From the NCBI GenBank assembly GCA_032209605.1, contig JASFXZ010000116.1:1-64000 (forward strand): 64,000 nt of DNA. The letters are read 5' to 3'. This DNA is from Mactromeris polynyma (lineage: Eukaryota > Mollusca > Bivalvia > Venerida > Mactridae). The position numbers and the translations under genes were made by a program. Below, in pieces: positions 1 through 8,747 of this stretch. The notes under the pieces are model-generated. The model saw only the letters and a program-made list of their open reading frames with translations. It was not told where the DNA came from and searched no databases. How positions within the stretch are numbered: the stretch's first letter is position 1; every line of letters begins with the position of its first letter.

Positions 1-17
1 ATTATAACTTTTCTTTT

Positions 18-77
18 ATTGCAAGGTATCGCATAGTACCACAATACATTGCAAGGTATCGCATAGTACCACAATGT
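18..77. repeat. Two-copy 30-bp tandem duplication
   Basis: Two adjacent 30-bp units beginning ATTGCAAGGTATCGCATAGT differ only near their last bases (ATAC versus ATGT), and the next bases (ATTGC) start a third partial copy. The array lies close to the window edge. Confidence 0.8.
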
Positions 78-2408
78 ATTGCTTCATTAACCTAAGCTAA
101 GACTGTCGATATTTTTCTAACTTCTAACACTTTTATTCGACTCGAAACTCTTCAAATTGTTGCAAACATAAACATTCATAAGCTAAAACAACACAGTTAT
201 CAAACTCTTTTCAGTTTTTGATAAGTAATAAAATATGAAGTTTTCACGACTTGATGTAAAAGCTAAAACTAAGCAGTCTCATTTCAGTTTTGTCTATTTT
301 TTTAGGTTTTCATAACTACCTATTTTCATATTTTTTATGATCTAGTCAGTGAGTGTGTAGCAGACGTCAGAAAAAAATGTATCGTAAAAAATGCTGTATA
401 TTCATTTAATATTGTAGTACAATACAGTTTTGCTGCATATTGCAATATACCAGAATTTCGTGTCACCCCTAGTTCTTTAGGACATGGTGGGTATATATTG
501 CTTATGAATGATAATTGCTTTGTGGTTAATAAATAAATTAATATGAATCAAACATGGACAGGAGGCTGGAGTTTATTACATAATATCTCATTACTACAGT
601 TATTCATAATTAAGCACATCTAATATATTCAGTGATTGACTGGTCATCTCCTTGAGGGCATTCGAAATATGATCGTCATATCGCTACTAGCTATTTGTTG
701 TTTTCAATCAGTGAAGAGTTGTCAAATTAGGTCGATAATGACAACCAATAAATAGCCATTGGTCATTTTAAGGATGCATTGTCATTAGGCATATGTTTAC
801 TGCAGGGAATAGAAAATTTGTTTAATAGCCTTGTTTACTTGTGTGTGTATGTGCATGATTTTAGCAAATCATTGCCTTGGATTGTAATTACACAGTTAAT
901 TTATGAGTTATTATAACAAATCTGTTGCCTTGGATATCAATTTGTTTACAAATTTATGCGTACTTGAGAGGGAAATAAGTTTACAACTTGATAGTATGCC
1001 CATGAACTCTGTTTGTTGGGATATAAATAACTTTTGGATTCAAAGGATAGCTACCGATTGCAGTGATATTTGTTTTCGTGAAAAAGTCCATAAATTGAGA
1101 TAAAAATGATCATTATATGATGTTTTTGTATGACCAATGGAAGTTTTGAATATTCTAAATGTAAGTGAACTTTTACCTGAATAAAATAATTGTCTGTTTA
1201 TGATATTTTGTATGTAACAGTCTGTACTTAACAGATCCATGTCTTGGCGTTGGTAGTGCAGTAGCTAATAATACTCTGTACATGTAAAAATGCAATTTCT
1301 GTACCCATAATAATTATGTCTTTTAAAAAACTCATTTTGGTTTGAAAATATCCGTTGATTGAAAGAAAATTTAGTGTTGATCAGTGTGTAAAATGAAATC
1401 ATGTCATGTTAAGTTCTTATTTTGTATCCCTCGGTAATTTCATGACATTTGAGTAATCCTACATTGTGCATTTTTAAATGTACTGAGTATAGAACTTTGC
1501 ATAAAAATCTGGGATACTGTCCCACATAGTTCTGGTATTACGTTTAATTGACAGGACAATTATACATTTGTAATTACATTATTAGCGAAAATGTGTGTGT
1601 AATCGTTACAATAATAATAACATAATGATGTGTTTTTTGTGCCACTAAAAGCAATTATTTGATGACAATACATGTTCATATTGTCTTACAACACAATTGA
1701 CTAAGTGTTTACGTGTATTTTTACATGTATTTTTGAAAACCTGCAAAAACAAACACTTTATAACTCACTTTTTATCCTCACGTTTCAGAATTTTTTAATA
1801 TTAACTGTTTATATTAACATTAACTGTGTATACAATCAAGTTAAGATTAATGTCTTAACAAATCTGGCAGAATTTAAATTGGTATGTATACAAGCCATAT
1901 GAATGTGATTTTAGTTATACGAAGTGGCTTTTGCCAAGAAGGGAGGCAACTCTTGTCTGAATAAATGATTCTTTTTATCTGTACACTAATTCCTATCTAG
2001 ACAGGTTATTTATAGCTTCTAGGTGGGTTAAAGTCTATGTATATTATGTTACTCATCATATACTTGAAACGTTTTATTGAAGTAAACACTGCGTCAGTCT
2101 TGTCATTTTGTATGATATTTTGTCACTGATATTTCGTGTGTGTGACATTTTCAGAGACATCTGGATTTTATATGTTGGTTTAAATGGAGATATTGTGCGC
2201 TTTTTGAAAGACATCAAATGAAGATTAATTTTGTCTTGTCCTAAATAACTGTACAGGACAGACTAGTAAATTGGGACAGTTGGTGTATAACTGATATTTT
2301 TGTACATTTTGACCACAGTACAGATTGTCTTACAGAGTTGATAGCGGATCAAATTATGGATTAGAAGATACCTGAAAATAAGGATTACAATTTGACAGTG
2401 TCAGAAAA
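78..2408 (+). other. Upstream non-coding region
   Basis: AT-rich sequence without a supportable coding region. Open frames here are short and of low complexity. If the candidate first exon ending at 2426 is real, the 3' part of this stretch would be promoter and 5' UTR. A mini upstream ORF (ATG GAT TAG) is visible near 2356, and an in-frame TAA at 2379-2381 bounds the candidate coding segment. I see no clear TATA box that fixes a start site. Confidence 0.4.
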
Positions 2409-2426
2409 ATGGTTATTGAGAAACAG
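2409..2426 (+). CDS. BCAR1: Candidate alternative first coding exon of the CAS gene (six codons)
   Basis: An ATG at 2409 opens six codons (MVIEKQ) and runs directly into a perfect vertebrate-style donor, CAG|GTAAGG, at 2426/2427. The frame is closed upstream by TAA at 2379-2381, so this ATG is the first in its frame. The exon ends in phase 0, which matches the phase-0 acceptor of the SH3 exon at 35385. CAS-family genes are known to begin with very short coding first exons, often several alternative ones, so the arrangement fits. The intron would be about 33 kb and would contain the whole retroelement. A short ATG plus donor can occur by chance, and a rival candidate exists at 28954, so this is inference. 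Confidence 0.4.
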
Positions 2427-2724
2427 GTAAGGAAGATTTTGATGATATTTCTAACAAACATTTAGTGTGCTTGTATAAGTAGTGTGGTGTGTTGAGTTTA
2501 TAATTTCGTTTTTTATGTAATCTGTCTGTTTATCCTAGCTATATTACATGTTGAAATCAAATTCTATGAACAACGTTGGTATTACAATGTACTAGGGTAA
2601 AGGCCCTGTGTTTAAATTTGATACCAGTATTGTAGTAAGTCCTTAAATATAACGTTGTATTGTGCTTTTTTGTGATTTTGTTATTTTATGGCAGATTACG
2701 CTTGACAATAAGTGAAAAACATGG
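2427..2724 (+). other. Non-coding sequence between candidate exon and retroelement
   Basis: Begins with the candidate donor GTAAGG and contains no supportable gene. Its right edge (ending ACATGG) is the left insertion flank of the Ngaro-like element. Confidence 0.4.
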
Positions 2725-2938
2725 AATAATACTAATTATGTCCTTTAACATAATTGCTTTTATTTTTGCTTCGAAACCGGGGGCGAAAATATTTGAGTAC
2801 GATGCGTACACGGGTCGAAAATATAAGGGTACGATGTGGGAAAAAACGGAAGTTGATATTTCGTAGGTCAAGGCCGTCACGTGACTTTCAGCCTTTCCGT
2901 TTCCGCTGCAATATCTAGCAGTCGACATAATAAATTTT
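2725..2938 (+). repeat. Split direct repeat A1 (left terminus)
   Basis: A 214-bp sequence identical by eye to 8110-8323. It starts AATAATACTAATTATG and ends GTCGACATAATAAATTTT, 36 bp before the Gag-like ATG. It must hold the element's 5' transcription signals if these are internal, but I can identify no core promoter with confidence. Short minus-strand open frames across both copies are shadows of the repeat. Confidence 0.95.
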
Positions 2939-2974
2939 CAAGTAAAAATCGTCTGCATCAGCTTAAAAGAAACG

Positions 2975-4006
2975 ATGCCAGGTCGCGGTAGAGCCGCAAA
3001 ACGTAAGCGTACGACGACGGCGCCAAGGCAGAAACAAAGAGTTAGAGTGGCAGTAAACCAGGCCGCAGAGGATATTGAAATCGTTAGACTCGACGAGGTT
3101 GGGGATAACAACGAGACAGGATCAGGTGATTCATTTATTGATTTTGCGTCATCTATGACTCCAAACGTTAGATCAGATTTTAGGAATGCATTTCCGATCG
3201 CTAATACCCCCGTCAATAACTTGGGGACAGATTCTGAGACGGAAATTTTAAGATGCGAAGGGGACGACCTGTCTGCTCACATCCCCGAGCAAATCTGCCA
3301 AAAGATATGGCAACATAATTATATAAACATAGCTTGCTTGCTGAAGGGCAGTATTGAGTTAAATGCAATGTTTGAAACGGGGGGGCTAGTAACCATGAAT
3401 GACAAGGGTCAGTTAGAGACTAGGGCAAGGCAATTTAGAGACAAAGTGTCATGCATTGAAAAGTGGACCGACGCCTTCCTAATATTTGTTAGTATTTATA
3501 TTAGGAGATTCCCCTCCAAGGCCCAAGAACTCGTGCAATATATGTCAATTATAAGAGAAGCAGCAAGTCACCAAACAGGCTTTGCCTGGCGGTCCTACGA
3601 CGAGCAATTTAGGCTTCGTCAGGCCTTGGGTGTACAAGCCTGGGACAAGATCAATGCAGGACTGTGGCTGCGCATTATGTCTTCTTCCAGGGAAACAAAT
3701 TCAATCCAGGGAAGTAGCTACGGGTCTGTATCGCGCACCCAGCCTAATGCCCAAAGGCATTGCCTGGCCTTTAATAATGGTTTGTGTTCTTGGTTTAGGT
3801 GTAGGTATGCCCATATTTGTGCAGCCTGCGATTCGCCCTACCACGGTCGTAACCAATGTCCCAGTAAGGAGGGGACCGGCCAGGGGTCCACACCGGCTGG
3901 TCCCTTTCGGGGCCACAGTGGTAATAGATTTTTCAGGGGACACCGATTCCAGGGCCAGAGGCCCTTCTCATCACGAGGGGTTACTCGCGGGGCCCGTTAC
4001 AATTAA
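2975..4006 (+). CDS. Gag-like nucleic-acid-binding protein of the Ngaro-like element
   Basis: 343 codons from the first ATG after repeat A1. The N-terminus is strongly basic (AAKRKR near residue 10), a possible nuclear-localisation or RNA-binding tail, followed by an acidic linker and a mainly helical middle region. Near residues 265-300 there are two zinc-binding patterns in tandem: a CCCH-like spacing (C-x7-C-x4-C-x3-H) and a CCHC knuckle (C-x2-C-x4-H-x4-C). The C-terminus is rich in Gly, Arg and Phe. Zinc knuckles and the first-ORF position support a Gag role, packaging element RNA. The 3' third overlaps the RT/RNase H open frame, which is in the +1 frame. It shares its frame with the recombinase ORF, not with RT. 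No stops or frameshifts are seen. Confidence 0.85.
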   Translation: MPGRGRAAKRKRTTTAPRQKQRVRVAVNQAAEDIEIVRLDEVGDNNETGSGDSFIDFASSMTPNVRSDFRNAFPIANTPVNNLGTDSETEILRCEGDDLSAHIPEQICQKIWQHNYINIACLLKGSIELNAMFETGGLVTMNDKGQLETRARQFRDKVSCIEKWTDAFLIFVSIYIRRFPSKAQELVQYMSIIREAASHQTGFAWRSYDEQFRLRQALGVQAWDKINAGLWLRIMSSSRETNSIQGSSYGSVSRTQPNAQRHCLAFNNGLCSWFRCRYAHICAACDSPYHGRNQCPSKEGTGQGSTPAGPFRGHSGNRFFRGHRFQGQRPFSSRGVTRGARYN

Positions 4007-5633
4007 CAGGCATTCAGGCGAGAAGCACACTTCATTGGCCCACTCCCCTATAGATGTTAAGACTCTTGAAATTGAATTAAAAGATTACAATAATAAGGAT
4101 GCGGAAATAATTTTGAACGGTTTTAAATATGGTTTTCATTTGAATTACTCAGGGCCCCGGGAAGCAACTGACTGTAAAAACTTAAAATCTATTTGTGGCA
4201 GATCGGAGATTGTAATGCATAAGCTTAAAAAAGAAATTGAGGCTGGTAGAGTAGCAGGGCCTTTCAAAGTTAGACCGTTGCCAAATTTACGAGTATCCCC
4301 AATAGGACTAGTGCCCAAGAAATTGCCTGGTGATTTCCGGCTAATACAACACTTGTCGTACCCATCTGGTAATTCTGTAAACGATTTTATTGATGAGGAA
4401 TTTTGTTCAGTCCAATATACAAATTTTGATCAGGCCATTAACATGATTCAAGAGCTAGGTAAGGGGGCATTGTTGTTTAAAGTTGACATTAAGAGCGCGT
4501 TTCGCTTGCTGCCCATTCATCCAGAGGATTTTGAGTTATTGGGCTTTACATTTGAAGACAAATTTTATTTTGACAAATGCCTTCCTTTCGGTTGTAGTAT
4601 TTCTTGTAGCCTGTTCGAAAAGTTTTCTTCATTTCTTGAGTTTTTGGTACGGAAAAAGGCACATTCAAAGCATTTGTTACATTACTTAGACGACTTTTTG
4701 GGTGGCGGCAAGGCCGGTTCAGATGCATGTCAAAAGCTAATGAAAACTTTTATCCGATGTATGACAAGTCTGAAGGTCCCTCTGGCGGATGAAAAAACCG
4801 AAGGGCCTGTCGAAGTAATTTGTTTTTTAGGACTTGAAATCGATACAATTGAAATGGTAGTACGGATGCCAATAGTCAAAGTTAGGGAAGCAATTTGTAA
4901 GATAGATCATATGCTTTCTTCCACACGTGTCACGCTTCGAGAGATGCAGTCTTTAATAGGCTTACTCAATTTTGCTTGCAGGGCGGTGGTGCCGGGGAGG
5001 CCATTTTGTCGTCGCTTAATTGACGCAATTTGTGGCTTGTCTAAACCGCACCACCATTTGCGAGTAACGGGGTCCATAAAAGCTGATTTAACCATGTGGC
5101 TGACATTTTTGAAGGAGTTCAATGGGGTGTCAGTTTTTTATAATTCATTCTGGTCTGATAACGACAGGTTACACCTATTTTCAGACAGCGCGGGGGGAGC
5201 CGGTTTTGGTTTCGGAATATATTTCAAGGGACAATGGGCACATGGCAAATGGCCTGATGAATGGCATCGGTTAGGCATTACTAACGACATAACACTATTG
5301 GAAATCTTTCCAATATTTGTAGCATTAAAAATTTGGGGCAAAAGATTGAGAGCTACGCGACTTTGTTTTAATTGTGACAATAGGGCAGTAGTGGATATAG
5401 TTAATTCTATGACATCAAAAAACAAATGGGTAATGGTTGTGCTGAGGCTGATGACCCTTCTTTGCTTAAAACATAGCGTGGTTATTAAAACAAAACATGT
5501 GGCTGGTAAATTGAACGGTATTTGTGACGCATTATCTCGTTTACAGTTACAGAGGTTTCGTCAATTGGCTCCCGAGGCAGACCCAGACCCACAGCCCGTC
5601 CCGCCAGAAGTGTGGGCCATATTCAAAGGGTAG
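3582..5633 (+). CDS. Reverse transcriptase / RNase H of the Ngaro-like element
   Basis: An open frame of 683 codons counted from 3582. The real protein probably starts later, because the first ~140 codons run over the Gag zinc-finger region and look non-homologous. The RT domain starts near residue 200, with the DIRS/Ngaro-style KN..S and GR.AGPF blocks, then FRLIQHLSYP near residue 250. The polymerase catalytic box is YLDD at residues 368-371 (nt 4683-4694). RNase H follows with acidic residues D535, E574 and D599 and a late HVAGKLNGICDALSR block. It copies element RNA into DNA. No ATG lies between the Gag stop and about 4215, so translation probably needs a +1 shift from Gag, splicing or internal initiation; I cannot tell which. 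The last 22 nt overlap the recombinase frame. Confidence 0.92.
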   Translation: MPGGPTTSNLGFVRPWVYKPGTRSMQDCGCALCLLPGKQIQSREVATGLYRAPSLMPKGIAWPLIMVCVLGLGVGMPIFVQPAIRPTTVVTNVPVRRGPARGPHRLVPFGATVVIDFSGDTDSRARGPSHHEGLLAGPVTINRHSGEKHTSLAHSPIDVKTLEIELKDYNNKDAEIILNGFKYGFHLNYSGPREATDCKNLKSICGRSEIVMHKLKKEIEAGRVAGPFKVRPLPNLRVSPIGLVPKKLPGDFRLIQHLSYPSGNSVNDFIDEEFCSVQYTNFDQAINMIQELGKGALLFKVDIKSAFRLLPIHPEDFELLGFTFEDKFYFDKCLPFGCSISCSLFEKFSSFLEFLVRKKAHSKHLLHYLDDFLGGGKAGSDACQKLMKTFIRCMTSLKVPLADEKTEGPVEVICFLGLEIDTIEMVVRMPIVKVREAICKIDHMLSSTRVTLREMQSLIGLLNFACRAVVPGRPFCRRLIDAICGLSKPHHHLRVTGSIKADLTMWLTFLKEFNGVSVFYNSFWSDNDRLHLFSDSAGGAGFGFGIYFKGQWAHGKWPDEWHRLGITNDITLLEIFPIFVALKIWGKRLRATRLCFNCDNRAVVDIVNSMTSKNKWVMVVLRLMTLLCLKHSVVIKTKHVAGKLNGICDALSRLQLQRFRQLAPEADPDPQPVPPEVWAIFKG

Positions 5634-6493
5634 CACAAGACTTGGTAGACGCTAGTATTTCTGAAAACACTAAAAAATCATATAGAACGTCACTTAGGGT
5701 TTTTCAAAAATTCAGGGAGGACAATAGCTTAGAGAGCAATTGGCCTATAACTAGAGAGCATGCAGTGTTTTTTGTCGCAGATTGTTTTGATAAGGGCTAC
5801 GCGGCAGCCACTATTTCTACTTACATTTCTGGCATAAGCTTTTATCAAAAATTACATGACTGGAATGATCCATTTTGTTCCTTTATCATCAGTAAAATGC
5901 TAGAAGGTTGTAGGAGAGTTCGCCCAGCAAACGACCAAAGGGCACCAATCACCCATAATATTTTCAGAAGATTGTTGCCAGTACTTGATAACATTTGTTA
6001 TTCATTTTATGAAGCATTATTATTCAAAGCATCCTTTCACTTAGCATACTATGGTCTGCTAAGAATAAGCGAAGTAGTAGCTCTTTCGGTCACAGATTTA
6101 TTAATGGAGCCTAAAAACAATGCTATACAAGTTACTATCGCCAAATCAAAAACATCGCAAAAGCCAGTGACACTCAGGATACCTAAGCAGTATGTAGCTG
6201 CTGTTTGCCCAGTCAGAGCACTGTTCACTTACTTAAAGAGGCACCCAACACATTTGGGTCTATTGCTCGTCCATGGTAATGGTAATTGTCTCACCAGGTC
6301 TCAGTTCTCGGCGGTCCTTCGTAAGGCAATAGGTGCAATTGGTCTGTCTCACTATACATTTAGAACGCATAGTTTTCGCATAGGTAGGGCTACCGAGCTA
6401 GCAATGCAGGGCTACCCCGACGAGACTATAAAGCATATGGGGCGTTGGCAGTCAGCCGCCTTTAAATCATACATCAGGCAGGGTAACGCATAG
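5612..6493 (+). CDS. Tyrosine recombinase (YR) of the Ngaro-like element
   Basis: A 293-codon open frame, phage-integrase/tyrosine-recombinase fold. The catalytic set is visible: R151 (in LLRISEV), H253-x-x-R256 (HSFR), H275, W279 (GRW) and nucleophile Y287 (SYIR), numbered from nt 5612. An N-terminal SAM-like core-binding region precedes it. It would integrate the circular DNA copy at a site matching the repeat junction, replacing the DDE integrase of LTR elements. The frame starts at a GTG within the RT tail (-1 relative to RT), and the first in-frame ATG is about 95 codons in, past the start of the domain, so it must be reached by frameshift, splicing or reinitiation. No classic XXXYYYZ slippery heptamer in the right phase is seen at the overlap. 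The stop at 6491-6493 may be removed by splicing (see 6483-6591). Confidence 0.92.
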   Translation: MGHIQRVAQDLVDASISENTKKSYRTSLRVFQKFREDNSLESNWPITREHAVFFVADCFDKGYAAATISTYISGISFYQKLHDWNDPFCSFIISKMLEGCRRVRPANDQRAPITHNIFRRLLPVLDNICYSFYEALLFKASFHLAYYGLLRISEVVALSVTDLLMEPKNNAIQVTIAKSKTSQKPVTLRIPKQYVAAVCPVRALFTYLKRHPTHLGLLLVHGNGNCLTRSQFSAVLRKAIGAIGLSHYTFRTHSFRIGRATELAMQGYPDETIKHMGRWQSAAFKSYIRQGNA

Positions 6494-6591
6494 GTTAACG
6501 GTTTGTTTAATTGGGTTTAAAGTCTCACCAACAGATTTTGTTTGGTTCTCAACCCCTGGAAATATTTGTAACTAGTTGTGATATTTTGTAG
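6483..6591 (+). other. Candidate 109-nt intron joining recombinase and hydrolase frames
   Basis: Donor GG|GTAACG at 6482/6483 lies just before the recombinase stop codon; acceptor ATATTTTGTAG|GAAG ends at 6591 after a T-rich stretch. Removal leaves one nucleotide of a codon at 6482, which is completed by 6592-6593, so the downstream frame is exactly the SGNH frame. The recombinase nucleophile Tyr lies upstream of the donor and is kept. This explains why the hydrolase GDS block has no ATG before it. Inferred from sequence only; no transcript evidence. Confidence 0.55.
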
Positions 6592-7187
6592 GAAGAAGTA
6601 TTTGGTGTCTGGGGGACTCAATAATAAGACGGGCGGGGGAGCGTGCTTCTGCTACCGGTCGAGACCACCTAGGCCTAGAGGGATTCAATGTTACATGGAT
6701 GGGGAAAGGCGGCATGAGGTGGGGTGAACTGCTTAGCCTTGTTCAGTTGCAGCAAATGTTCCACAGGCCACCAGAGTTCCTGCTCATCAATTTAGGGGGT
6801 AATGACCTCGCATATACTGACTTAGCCCATTTGAGATGCAGCATCAAAAGTGATATTGCCTATATAGCTGGCGTCTTTACCCACGCCCATTTAATCTGGT
6901 TGGACATTCTCCCACGTCTTAGCTGGCGGGGTGGCCAAGGCCCCAATGCTACAAAAAACATTGACCTGAAGCGCAAGAGGGTCAACCGGGCTGGGCGTCA
7001 GGCTGTCTGTGAGACTGGGAGAGGTCATTTTATTGTGTCAAATATAGATGGGTCAACCCCGGGTTTTTATGCAAATGACGGTACCCATTTGTCTGCAGTT
7101 GGGGAGGACATGCTTCTCTTATCTATTCAGGAAGCTGTGTCCTCTTTTATTCGTAATCCTGAACTTGTCAAATATGCCGAGAACTGA
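6592..7187 (+). CDS. SGNH-hydrolase domain ORF of the Ngaro-like element
   Basis: Open frame from just after the TGA at 6579-6581 to the TGA at 7185. All SGNH (GDSL-like esterase/lipase) blocks can be seen: GDSII with the nucleophile Ser at 6612-6620, a block-II Gly region (GKGG, ~6702), GGND (6798-6806) and the catalytic D-x2-H in NDGTHLS (7077-7088). An ILPRLSW segment lies between them. The first ATG is at 6699, after the GDS block, so an ATG-initiated protein would lack the nucleophile; the functional product is more likely an exon fused to the recombinase. SGNH domains are known in many Ngaro elements, but their role is unknown; an esterase or deacetylase activity is inferred. Codons are intact to the end, and repeat B1 begins 53 bp downstream. 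Confidence 0.85.
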
Positions 7188-7240
7188 GTCTAGAATTTTG
7201 GTGGACAAAGGCCGTAACAGTAGTCAAGGCCTTTGCTGTG
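7188..7240 (+). other. Short spacer between hydrolase stop and repeat B1
   Basis: Contains an imperfect inverted pair around AAAGGCC ... GGCCTTT just before B1. No gene. Confidence 0.4.
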
Positions 7241-8114
7241 GCGGAAAATTCTAGGCGGCAGTATCCCAGACCTAATTTTAACTATAAATACACTAATGTC
7301 TAACCTAAGGTAACACCTAGCTGGACTGTCAATTTGCATGTCCACTCACATTTACCTCCCTTGTCTAAGGTCACACACCTAGCTCGGGGGTTTTTTGTCG
7401 AGTGTGATACAATCACCATTTCTCAAATTCAAATTATTCACATGTAGGGCATCGGGTGAAGCCCTTAGAGCCATTATAGGCTAGGTTTCCCGCGCACCTC
7501 ACATTTTGCTATACATTTCTGGCGTGCTTTGAGATGGTGATTCTAGTAGTAGGCGCCCCGCTCTTAAATGTAACTTGTGGTAACTAAAGGCTAAATGGCC
7601 GCGTTTTGTATTTAAAGGCCAAATGGCCGCGTTATATGATTAAAGGCCAAATGGCCGCGTTATATGATTAAAGGCCAAATGGCCGCCTTATATGGTGAAA
7701 GGCAAAATGGCCGCGTTATATGATTAAAGGCCAAATGGCCGCGTTAACCTAATCAATGGCCGAATGGCCGCGTTATATATTTAAAGGCCCAACGGCCGCG
7801 ATAGTCTGGAATTATATTGTCCACATGGACGCAATATTTAGTAAATGCGTAAGGGGCTTTAAGGTTGTCTGGGATCTGCCGCTTGGAATTCTTCCATCTT
7901 CTTCAATGGTACCACCTTGAAGATGCATTAAGCATTGTGATCAGTGTTTTCCACAATTATATCTATGATGACGATGTTTCTATATGCTAATTATAAGTAG
8001 TTAAAGATATCTATGGTGTTTGTTATTTCCTGTGATTTTATTATGTAGTCTGGCATTATTCATGCAATGCATTTGGCGTTAAATGCATTGTTCGGTTTCG
8101 ATGTCATAAAATAA
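7241..8114 (+). repeat. Split direct repeat B1
   Basis: 874 bp beginning GCGGAAAATTCTAGGCGG, identical by eye to 8748-9621. It overlaps A2 by AATAA (8110-8114). It carries the 28-bp minisatellite array (7586-7804). B1 running straight into A2 recreates the end-to-end junction expected in a circular replication intermediate. Confidence 0.95.
7586..7804 (+). repeat. 28-bp minisatellite inside repeat B1 (eight units)
   Basis: Eight units, starts near 7586, 7614, 7642, 7670, 7698, 7726 (29 bp), 7755 and 7783 (truncated), with consensus AAAGGCCAAATGGCCGCGTT followed by ATATGATT. Each unit has two GGCC blocks flanking AAAT and a CCGCG step, so it can form small hairpins and offers repeated CpG-containing protein sites. 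Confidence 0.92.
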
Positions 8115-8323
8115 TACTAATTATGTCCTTTAACATAATTGCTTTTATTTTTGCTTCGAAACCGGGGGCGAAAATATTTGAGTACGATGCGTACACGGGT
8201 CGAAAATATAAGGGTACGATGTGGGAAAAAACGGAAGTTGATATTTCGTAGGTCAAGGCCGTCACGTGACTTTCAGCCTTTCCGTTTCCGCTGCAATATC
8301 TAGCAGTCGACATAATAAATTTT
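8110..8323 (+). repeat. Split direct repeat A2
   Basis: 214 bp identical by eye to A1 (2725-2938). It abuts and overlaps the end of B1 by five bases. Confidence 0.95.
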
Positions 8324-8747
8324 ACCCACCCACCTCCCTTAAAACTAATTTGGGAGTTTATTTTATAACAATATTGTTAGAATCTAACATGTTAGTGATG
8401 ACATAGTTCAAGTGCAAAGATACTTCCAGGCTGTTATTATGTATTTTCAGTTCATCTGTGTAGATGTTGTTTGGTTGCGAATGATACTGACATATGCAGC
8501 TAACAGATCGGTAATACAATCTACTACGTGTAATACCTCATACCCTGGAAGCATCACCAATCTCTGGTACAAGACGTAGCAGCTGTCAAGAATTGGCCCT
8601 CGTGAATCAAATTTTTAGACTTTCTGTGATCTGGTGACAATTACATTAACATTTTTAGTGTGAAGAAGGGACCGCTGTTAATGGATTATTTAGACTTTAC
8701 GTGTTCTAGCGATAGCTATAATTATATTGACAATTTATTGTCGCAAT
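8324..8747 (+). other. Unique 424-bp spacer between A2 and B2
   Basis: Starts ACCCACCCACCTCCC and ends TTGTCGCAAT. It is not repeated elsewhere in the window and has no open frame of note. It is part of the element by position, or an old interruption. Confidence 0.6.

Noticed and set aside
2686..2928. Minus-strand ORF, duplicated near 8104-8313
   Set aside because: Both are shadows of the A1/A2 repeat copies.
7048..7254. Overlapping + strand open frame
   Set aside because: Out-of-frame shadow of the SGNH hydrolase coding region.
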